Assembly (NCBI GenBank): GCA_029532625.1
Contig: JARFXM010000004.1
Span: 2,976,001-3,040,000, forward strand
DNA from: Lomentospora prolificans
Taxonomy: Eukaryota > Ascomycota > Sordariomycetes > Microascales > Microascaceae
Direction of reading: 5' to 3'
DNA length: 64,000 nucleotides
Each line of letters opens with the position of its first letter. Position 1 is the first letter of the stretch. Below the pieces are notes generated by a model. That model saw only the letters and a list, made by a program, of their open reading frames with translations, was not told where the DNA came from and made no database searches. Shown one piece after another: positions 56,813-64,000 of this stretch. Position numbers and translations under genes: made by a program.

Positions 56813-59137
56813 GTTGACAGGTGCTGTTTAAGTAAGAAGAAGAAGAAGAAGAAGAAGAAAGAAAGAAAAAATTCTCCGCCCAGCCTGGGAACTCCACCCG
56901 CTTTCGCTCTCTAGAAAACAGTTGAAGTCGAACAAGTGTGAAAAGCAGAGACGCAAGGAAAGCCAACTGGTCGCGTGAGGTGTAGAGTGTCGGCGTAACG
57001 CCAGATAAGGCGGTTCTTGTTTGTATGCCTACTCGCGGGAGAACTACGAACCCGTCGTCTTTTCGTTCAACCTAAGGTGCCGCTAAATCATAACCTGAGA
57101 GGGTTTTCGTTGCTGGTGAGTGGCACGCGACACCAGTCCGCAGGGAGGGAAATGCCTGTGATGAGCACCAAGGTGAAATCTAGGCCACCGCACCATCAAT
57201 CTGGGCTGGAGAAACCGGTTGAGAAGCGATATGCTGGGTGAAAAGGCGACAACAAGGGCGACCGTGGCATTTACATTGCTAATTTACAACCCAGCTCGAG
57301 GGGAAGGACTGGAGAAATACAGCATTGAGGGCAGAAAGGGGTTTAAGAGCCAGGCAAGGCCAAGACTTTTCCGCCAATTTCGAGTCTACTCACCCCCCCA
57401 ATTGCCTTTGTCGTTGTATCCTGATCGAGCCAGTGTCCGAGAGTGACTTTAAGGAAGGGGTTGTTTTCTTGGATTAGTTCCTTGTTCATGTAAATTAATA
57501 CTTGCAGAAGGGAAGACTCCCACGTGCAGAATTACTCGAAAGGGAAAAAGGGACAGGTGCTCGTTACATCTATTATCGTGCCATCTTGGCCTTAGACAGA
57601 ATGTATCAGGTACAAGCATTCAGACCAGTTGATAACCAGCGAATGCTATCCAGCGCTCATTGCCCGGAGGGGTGGTGGAAAGCCAGCCCTGAGCCAGCAG
57701 CCGCACCTAGTCTCCACAGGGGACGGAGCACTGACCAACTTTGCATTGATGGGTCGTTACAGGCCAAACTGTTGAAAAGCGAACAGTTCAACGGATCCGC
57801 CACCGGCTCCATTTGACATTATTACAGCACTGAGACCTGAATCGAAAGAGAACTTATGGCTGGCGATGAGCTGCTGTTCTAGGCCGCCTAGAATCGCCGA
57901 GTATTCTGAACCATGCTCGGTCCCTGTGTTTCTGCCCAGAGGTAGACCTTCGAAAAGGCCCACTGTGCCAAGAGGGTGTGGCGTTTGCGATTTAGAGGCA
58001 GCCCGAGAGGGCGGCCAGCACCTTTTAGAGACCGATCCATTTGAATAGGAAAGGAGCACTGATCTAATAGCTGGCTGGCTGGCCACACGGGGCTACTTGT
58101 AATACAACCGGGCGGAACAGGATGCCGCCGGTGCATGTACGATGTTGCGTCCCCCCAGTCTTAACGACGATCTCTTCTATATTACCCTCAAACTTACCAA
58201 GGTATGACCGACCTTGATAGAAGTGCCAGTGGCTATGTTGATTTTCTTAGGAAAATGCAAAGGGCTAATAGATTGCGGTCACTCGACTTTGCGTGCGCGC
58301 CAATACGTGAAATTTTATTCGCATGTCCTAGAAAGGTAGAAGGGAATGGAACAAAAACTCGACTGTATCCACTACTTGAGAACCTGGGGATCATCCATGT
58401 GACGCTGAATATACTTTGCGCCTTGGCACATTGCCGAAATGCCGCTGGGCGCAAAGATCGCAGGGGAAAGCACCACCAATCGAACCAGCTCGACGGGGCT
58501 TACGCAAGCTGAGGCCAGTGGTCTCTCATATACCCCTACCATCAAATCAGAGGAAGCTCGATCAACGACAAGACTACGCATGGACGTGGGTTCTTCGTGG
58601 GACGCGAGTGAGCATTATCTCAAGTCTTGGCGGGACAATCTCGCATCCATGTCTGTTCTTATCTTGTGCAGATACAACCACGATTCCCCAGATGCTAGAT
58701 AAAATCCAGCAAGCGAACGGGGGTTTCCTGGTGTTATCTTTTCAAAATCATCTACCATTATTTCAAGTGACAGCTCTCGTAAAGTCTTCCAGGACGACGT
58801 AGGCAGTTTCGGCCCTGGCTGCTCAGAATCTGGCCATTGAAACAGATGCAAGCAGAGACGGCCTTGTCGAAGTCTTGAGATCCGCAAAAACGAACCGCGG
58901 GGCATATATCCCCTGCTTCATGGCTCGTATGACATATTGGGACCTGGGAGTTGGAGTGGAAAATACCCTATTTATACATGTAGCCAAAAAGAATAACAAG
59001 AAAACGCGACGAGCCCAAAAAATCCATCATGCTAACGCCTTCGATGCATAATCCTAGTCACACAGCAAGTCGGAAACCCCAAGAGAAACGCCCGAGGGGA
59101 CACCGCGATCAGATTTCGAGAGAACCATCACTGCGTC
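56813..59137. other. 2.3-kb gene-free stretch
   Basis: Promoter of the phosphatase-like gene and 3' flank of PET191. It begins with an AAG repeat (56834-56861) right in the leader. GGCTGGCTGG occurs at 58070-58084. Open frames at 57757-58086 (-), 58416-58802 (+) have no family features. Confidence 0.5.
56834..56861. repeat. (AAG)n microsatellite
   Basis: About nine AAG/GAA units on the plus strand, i.e. TTC/CTT repeats in the leader of the phosphatase-like gene, 22 bases upstream of its ATG. Confidence 0.85.
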
Positions 59138-59644
59138 TTACGCTTTGGGAGCACCGTCATTCTTGGATAGCTCGGCGCGGTACTTCTCATTCGCGAGATC
59201 CCTCCAATCCTGCTCTTGTTCGTCGCCGTTAGTATACTTGACGCCGCCTCCAAAGGCAGATTTGCCCGCGTAGAGCTGATAGCCTTTTCCCTCTTCGTCC
59301 GCCTTTTGTATGGTCTGGTAGGATACAGGAACGTTGCCGCGGAACCGTTTTCGCATATCGACTAGGCCGCGTTTGCACTCGCCGAATCCGCGCTTCAGCT
59401 GGAGGCATTTCGGCGGGAGAGTATCGGAGAGGGGGGCGCGAAGGCAGTCGGCGGCTGAGTTTCGGTGGACCATGACGCATTCAGATTCCTGGAGGCATTG
59501 CGCCAGCGCGTCCCCTTTGAAAGGCGTAGGCTGCGCGTTAGTGAGGCAGTTGCAAAGAAGACTTGACGAGCCCGGTGCGCCAAATTGGAAATGGGAGGTA
59601 AGGCATAGTGCTAACTTACTAAGTTCCTTGCATGAGCTGGGCAT
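59138..59644 (-). CDS. PET191: cytochrome c oxidase assembly factor PET191 (COA5)
   Basis: Small mitochondrial intermembrane-space protein of 133 residues needed for cytochrome oxidase assembly. Exons 59644-59620 and 59514-59138 (402 nt in frame). The twin CX9C motifs are complete only when the two exons are joined: C5 in MPSSCKEL, then C15 in ALAQCLQ (first pair), and the second pair in KCLQLKRGFGECKRG. Between them lies ECVMVHRNSAADCL with further conserved cysteines; GLVDMRKRFRGNVPVSYQ follows. The intron is GTAAGT..TTTCAAAG, a non-YAG acceptor, but the CX9C spacing fixes it. Import is expected through the MIA40 disulphide relay (family knowledge). The C-terminal 55 residues are polar and longer than in yeast. 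Confidence 0.9.
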   Translation of the reverse strand: MPSSCKELSKLALCLTSHFQFGAPGSSSLLCNCLTNAQPTPFKGDALAQCLQESECVMVHRNSAADCLRAPLSDTLPPKCLQLKRGFGECKRGLVDMRKRFRGNVPVSYQTIQKADEEGKGYQLYAGKSAFGGGVKYTNGDEQEQDWRDLANEKYRAELSKNDGAPKA

Positions 59645-60542
59645 GTTGGGCGATGTGTAGAATACACACGAAGACAGATTTTGTTGGGGTGCTAGGGAGA
59701 AGAGCTGAGAAGTCGAGAGTTGTTCGAATCTTGAAAAATCAGGAGAGACAAAAGTGGCAAGCTTTCTGATTGGCCTAGAGGTTTCCCTTGTCTCCAGGCA
59801 CACCGAAGCCACGGAAACGGGAGCCGATGGGATTGGATGCTCACCGAACCCTCCATCGGCGCTGTGGCACTCCGACCCGACACCATCCATCGCGCCGTCT
59901 GCGCTTGCCTGACTAATCCGGGAGTTGAGATGATCGATACCTCTTGCAGGATGCGATACGCCTCGAAATAAATCTCCACGGGTTCTGTCAGGCCGCATAA
60001 GAGTCTTTAGGTCAGTTCGTTTTGATAAGCCGATGCTCGCGCAACCGTACTCCATTATCCATATCTTAGTGAAGTAGACTCGAAGCATATCGTCGGCACG
60101 GATGTAGCATCGGGGGGAAGAAGGAGTCCGAGTATCAACCGATAATAATCCTGGCCCCCTTTCCATGGCGATTCCGTCATCTTTTGCCGTTGACTGGAGA
60201 GATCACGCCCTTGAATCCATAGGAGCGAGTTGATCTTGACCTTGATGAACCTATTCCTTTGCCTAACTTGGGAAGCTCAAGAGTGGCAACTCTGTTTTCG
60301 CGGCATCCCTGCACAATCCACAGGCAATTTCGTCATCTGGCTGCACAACCACTCTCGATCTCGCCTCCCCTCACATGGCCAATTGACATGTGACGCGCCC
60401 TGCAACCTCCTTCAAACCAATCCTCCATGCCCCAATCCCGAGGAAAAAGTCTAAACTTGTTCACAACCACCTATATCTCTTGCATCGGTCGACCTAGAGA
60501 AATGCATCTCTCTCTGAAATCGATAATCCTAATCCCCTAAAG
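59645..60542. other. divergent promoter region of PET191 and TGL1
   Basis: About 900 bases between the start codons of two divergent genes. An open frame continues upstream of PET191 on the minus strand (to 60166), without family features. The TGL1 side is CT-rich. Confidence 0.6.
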
Positions 60543-62727
60543 ATGCCTTTTCCGTTCATCGGTCGGCTACACCTGTGAGCTCCACCACCGTCTATAATTC
60601 GGTTTCTTCGCAAGGTACCGTACGCCTGCGACGGAGCTAACGGACATAGGACCGAGTATCTCGCCCTGGTCGGGTCTTTCTGTCTCGTCGCGCTCGAAGC
60701 GCTGATTCGAGTGTGGACATTGGCGCTCCGTAAGTGAAGAGACGTTCGTTCGCTTCGCGCTTAGCTCGGGTCTAACACTAATCGAACCCCTCCCTATAGC
60801 CAAATCAGTAATATCACTCTTCTATCTAGCCTCGCGCCGACTCTTTCTCAGATTAACCTCACCGGCCCAAAAACGCGCAGCCCAACGGAATCAATGTATG
60901 CTACGCTATTCCCCCAGTACCTCCTCACCGTGCGGCCGTTAACCATATCCCAGCCATCTCAACGTCGGTTCGAGATACGTCAGACTTTGTCGACCTGTGC
61001 CGTCTATTCGGATACGAGGCGGAAGAACATATATCGCCTACTAAGGATGGGTATTTATTAGGCTTACATCGCCTCGCCTGGAGAAAGGGTGAGGAGGGCA
61101 AGGCTGTGAATGCAGGGCCAAACAGCCTGAAGAAGAGGGTTGTCTATCTCCATCACGGGCTTTTGATGAACAGTGAGGTCTGGGTATCACTCACAGATGC
61201 CGAGAGAAGTCTTCCCCTTGTTCTCGTTGAGCGAGGGTTTGACGTATGGGTACGTGTGCACATGGGTCAGAACGTTCTTCCTGTCCTCCGACCCGACAGT
61301 TAACCTTGCTCCAGTTGGGAAATAATCGAGGCAATAAGTACTCGAAAAAGTCGCTTAGATCCTCGCCTTCGAGCCTCGAGTTCTGGAACTTCTCCATGGA
61401 CGAATTCGCGCTGCACGATATACCCGACTCGATTTCCTACATTCTCGATACCACCAGCTCCGATAGTCTCTCCTACATTGGCTTTTCCCAAGGCACAGCG
61501 CAGGCATTCGCCACGCTCTCTATCCATCCCAAGTTGAACAACAAGATCAACGTCTTCATTGCGCTGGCCCCGGCAATGTCTCCGGCCGGGCTATCGAATG
61601 GCATTGTCGATGCGCTAGTCAAAGCTTCGCCTCAAGTTATTTACCTTCTCTTTGGACGGCGGTCTATTCTTAGCTCGGCAACGATGTGGCAGTCAATCTT
61701 ATACCCACCTCTCTTTGTTCGTCTAATAGATATTAGCCTCAACTTCTTGTTCGGGTGGAAGACGAAAAACATTTCTGTGAGCCAGAAACTGGCAGCCTAC
61801 TCACATTTGTACTCGTACACCAGTACCAAGAGTGTAGTCCACTGGTTTCAGATCATACGAAATCGGAGTTTCCAGATGTACGATGACGACCGACCGGGTA
61901 TCTCGCTCAACGCTCAAAACAAGCACACCAAGGTCGCTAGATATCCAACACGGAACATTAAGACGCCAATTGTCTTAGTCTATGGTGGAAGCGACTCGCT
62001 CGTCGATATCAAGGTCATGCTAAAGGAGCTACCGCCCCAAACCGTGGCCACAGAGATACCTCACTACGAGCATTTGGATTTTCTTTGGGGTCGGGATATT
62101 GATAGACAGGTGTTCCCGCATGTTTTTGACGCTCTTGACAGCTTTACCGACGCAGCACACAGCAAGGAGGAATACGCTAGGTATAGGATTGTGAGGCAGG
62201 AGAGCTTATTCAGCTCCAAGTTTCAGCGCACTCGCGATGCGAGCGACGTCACGGACAGCGAAGAGACGATCGGCCCTCTGGGTAATCTTCCCAACTCGAA
62301 CCACACACATCCATACAACCAGCGACATTGGGCGAGAGAGCAGGCGTCCAACATTCCACCTCCTGGAGAAGTCCCACGTCTTCGGACTCCGTTGGGCGCA
62401 CTGTCGTCCAGCGATGAAGGCGGCCTGTCATCGCCAGAAAAGCCCGAGACTCCATCTCCCGCGAGAGCTACAGAACAAGACTATCGTAGAGAGTTGTTCG
62501 GTGACAACGAGCTAGAATCTCCGGCCTCTAGACTTGCGAGGGTCGCGTCAGCCAGAAGGGGCAGTGGAGCTAGCATTCTCAGTCTTAATAACATGGAAGG
62601 TGGCCGGGGAATACAAATAGGGGCTGGTAAGGCCGCAGGTGGCGTCGTCACACGGAGCAGGGCAGAAGCCACTGGGGTTAACACGAGTCAGATGTCGATG
62701 GAACGGTCGCCTCGGAAGCAAAAGTAA
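60543..62727 (+). CDS. TGL1: steryl ester lipase (TGL1/YEH-like acid lipase)
   Basis: Membrane-anchored alpha/beta-hydrolase of 638 residues that splits sterol esters, probably at lipid droplets. Five exons: 60543-60574, 60650-60729, 60800-60895, 60954-61249 and 61315-62727 (1917 nt in frame). The N-terminus contains a hydrophobic anchor (YLALVGSFCLVALEALIRVW). The lipase part starts DTSDFVDLCRLFGYEAEEH and KDGYLLGLHRLAW, then YLHHGLLMNSEVWV and WLGNNRGNKYS (oxyanion and lid regions). Catalytic triad: Ser in YIGFSQGTAQAF, Asp in VYGGSDSLVDI, His in PHYEHLDFLWG. The last 170 residues are Ser/Pro-rich and probably disordered, as in yeast and fungal homologues with long tails. Confidence 0.92.
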
Positions 62728-63410
62728 ATAGACAGACATAGACTAAGCGGTTGTTTAGACTGTACAATCACAGTGTTCTTGTACCAGTACTGATATAACA
62801 ATAGAGCAGACCGCGAGAAAAAAGAACTGATCAGCCATGGACAAGACAGTTGGCCAGTACATTGAGATTAGCATTGAAGGCTCAGAACAAACTTGGAAGA
62901 AGACTAGCGAGCGGAACATGTCTTTCATGCCTCCGTTTCAACGCGTAACAGGTGAGCACATATCCAAGGCAGCATGTAAGAGAGTAGAAATTTGTTCCAG
63001 ACATTCGCCCATCGTCACGCGTCACAAGGGGCTTGATTTGCGATTTCTAGTACCTCTTCTATTCTCTCCCCGTCTAAGAGAGGCGAGAACTAACATGGTA
63101 AAAATTAAAATAATAGGGATGGGATCTCCAGAACTGCAGGTATAAGTTGCTTTTCTATGCAGCCAGGCCAGACCAAGTTCCGTACGCATGGTTCAACGCC
63201 TTAAAGGGCCGGAATGGAAAAAGTAAAAGAGTGCTAGAAACCACTTTATTAAAGACCGTCCACGCCCCCAAGTTATATATAGCCTTATGACGGTTGCCAT
63301 GAAGAGTTGAATGATTCAAGAAGTTTGCCCTATATTCATCCCGCACATTCAAGAACTTTCAGACTTTACACTTCAGCAACGTTTTAGAGACGGCAGAAAA
63401 CACTTCCACG
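62728..63410. other. gene-free stretch with candidate TATA
   Basis: 3' flank of the lipase gene and promoter of the last gene. An open frame at 62837-63145 (+) has no family features. TATATATA lies at 63274-63281. Confidence 0.55.
63274..63281 (+). promoter_or_regulatory. candidate TATA box of the GPI-type gene
   Basis: TATATATA about 130 bases upstream of the ATG at 63411; sequence match only. Confidence 0.4.
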
Positions 63411-63985
63411 ATGAAGGCTACCATCTTTCTCTTATCCACCCTCCTCGGCGGAGCTCTGGCGCAACAGACAAGTGTTGATGGTCCTCCTGGTGGCGTCGAG
63501 TACGTGTCCCTAATCCTGAATCAGGACCTGTCTACCTTCCATACAAAAACCCGATTCATACATGCCCTATTCTTGTTAACGGACAGATGAGCGCAGAATT
63601 GAAAATCGGAAGCTAACCTCCATCCAGTAACTCCCAGACCGGGGTCCCTGTAACCCCGACTCTCGCCCCTACCGGTATTGACGAGGGTGCCGATCCTGTT
63701 GTCACAGAGTCCCAAGCCCCGGAGGAGAGCGGTCACGACCACGACCACACTGACGAGGCCGGATCCGGATCTGTCTCTCTCCCTCCTTCCCCACCCTGCT
63801 TCAACAATTCTTCTGCCACTTCGGGCACCAGCTCGGAAGACGGCCCTTCCGCCACGGCGAAGGTTGCCGAGACAACTCATGGCCCCAAGGTTATTGAAAC
63901 TGATGTGCCCGGCTCTGGCGTCAGGTTCGGCGTTGATACTGTCCTTGCTGTTGCTGGTGCTGTTGCCGCCGTTTTCGCCTTCTAA
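63411..63985 (+). CDS. small secreted, probably GPI-anchored protein
   Basis: Protein of 148 residues in two exons, 63411-63499 and 63628-63985 (447 nt in frame; intron GTACGT..CCAG). The signal peptide MKATIFLLSTLLGGALAQ is followed by a Thr/Ser/Pro-rich mature part with an acidic and histidine-rich patch (ESGHDHDHTDEAGSG). The C-terminus is a hydrophobic stretch VDTVLAVAGAVAAVFAF ending at the stop, with small residues before it (PGSGV), as in GPI-attachment signals. One cysteine only. No family is recognised; a cell-wall or plasma-membrane surface role is inferred. The stop lies 15 bases from the window end. Confidence 0.75.
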
Positions 63986-64000
63986 AGGAAGTCTACTGGG

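Noticed and set aside
59645..60166. Long upstream extension of the PET191 frame
   Set aside because: The extension has no family features, and the MPSSCKEL start spliced to exon 2 gives exact CX9C spacing, so the open frame through the intron is chance.
1..64000. Transposons, CRISPR arrays, rRNA genes, secondary-metabolite cluster
   Set aside because: No transposase, reverse transcriptase, terminal repeats with a coding core, regularly spaced repeats, rRNA, or PKS/NRPS sequence was seen.

Overview
The window is nuclear DNA of a filamentous ascomycete (Pezizomycotina; the gene set suggests Sordariomycetes, possibly Hypocreales, but this is inference). Evidence: protein genes are split by short introns of about 50-215 nt with GTRNGT donors, intergenic regions are pyrimidine-rich, there are no operons, and several proteins have filamentous-fungal architectures (ROM2-type Rho GEF, GYP2-type TBC protein, class II PKA catalytic subunit, OTT_1508-like deaminase, Kex2-processed defensin-like peptide). 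All gene models come from manual splicing; introns were accepted when they kept the frame and restored family motifs.

Layout. 1.8-5.1 kb: a protoglobin gene (+) and a SET-domain gene (-). 6.0-15.4 kb: a gene-sparse block on the minus strand with two related C2H2 zinc-finger genes, each carrying an in-frame TAG between its N-terminal half and its fingers, an HNH nuclease gene, a GH18 chitinase relic lacking its catalytic centre, and a frameshifted gene of an uncharacterised fungal family. 17.2-25.1 kb: an OTT_1508-like deaminase (+), a near-perfect inverted repeat downstream of it, a long RH/C2H2-type regulator (-) and a small secreted eight-cysteine defensin-like peptide (+).

25.4-63.2 kb is conserved housekeeping sequence: inositol-polyphosphate 5-phosphatase (-), PKA catalytic subunit (-), TBC Rab-GAP (+), Rho GEF with DEP/DH/PH/CNH (-), Cu/Zn superoxide dismutase (+), Tudor-SN (+), transaldolase (+, with 19- and 12-nt exons), a membrane-anchored calcineurin-like phosphatase whose metal ligands are nearly all replaced (-), PET191/COA5 (-) and a TGL1-type steryl ester lipase (+). 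The window closes with a small secreted, probably GPI-anchored protein (+).

The conserved half covers cAMP, Rho, Rab and phosphoinositide signalling, oxidative defence, RNA processing, pentose phosphate metabolism, cytochrome oxidase assembly and sterol ester turnover; nothing suggests these are co-regulated. The 6-20 kb block looks like an accessory or decaying region, holding two nucleic-acid-acting domains (HNH, deaminase), duplicated regulators and broken genes. No rRNA, convincing tRNA, CRISPR array or intact transposon was seen.
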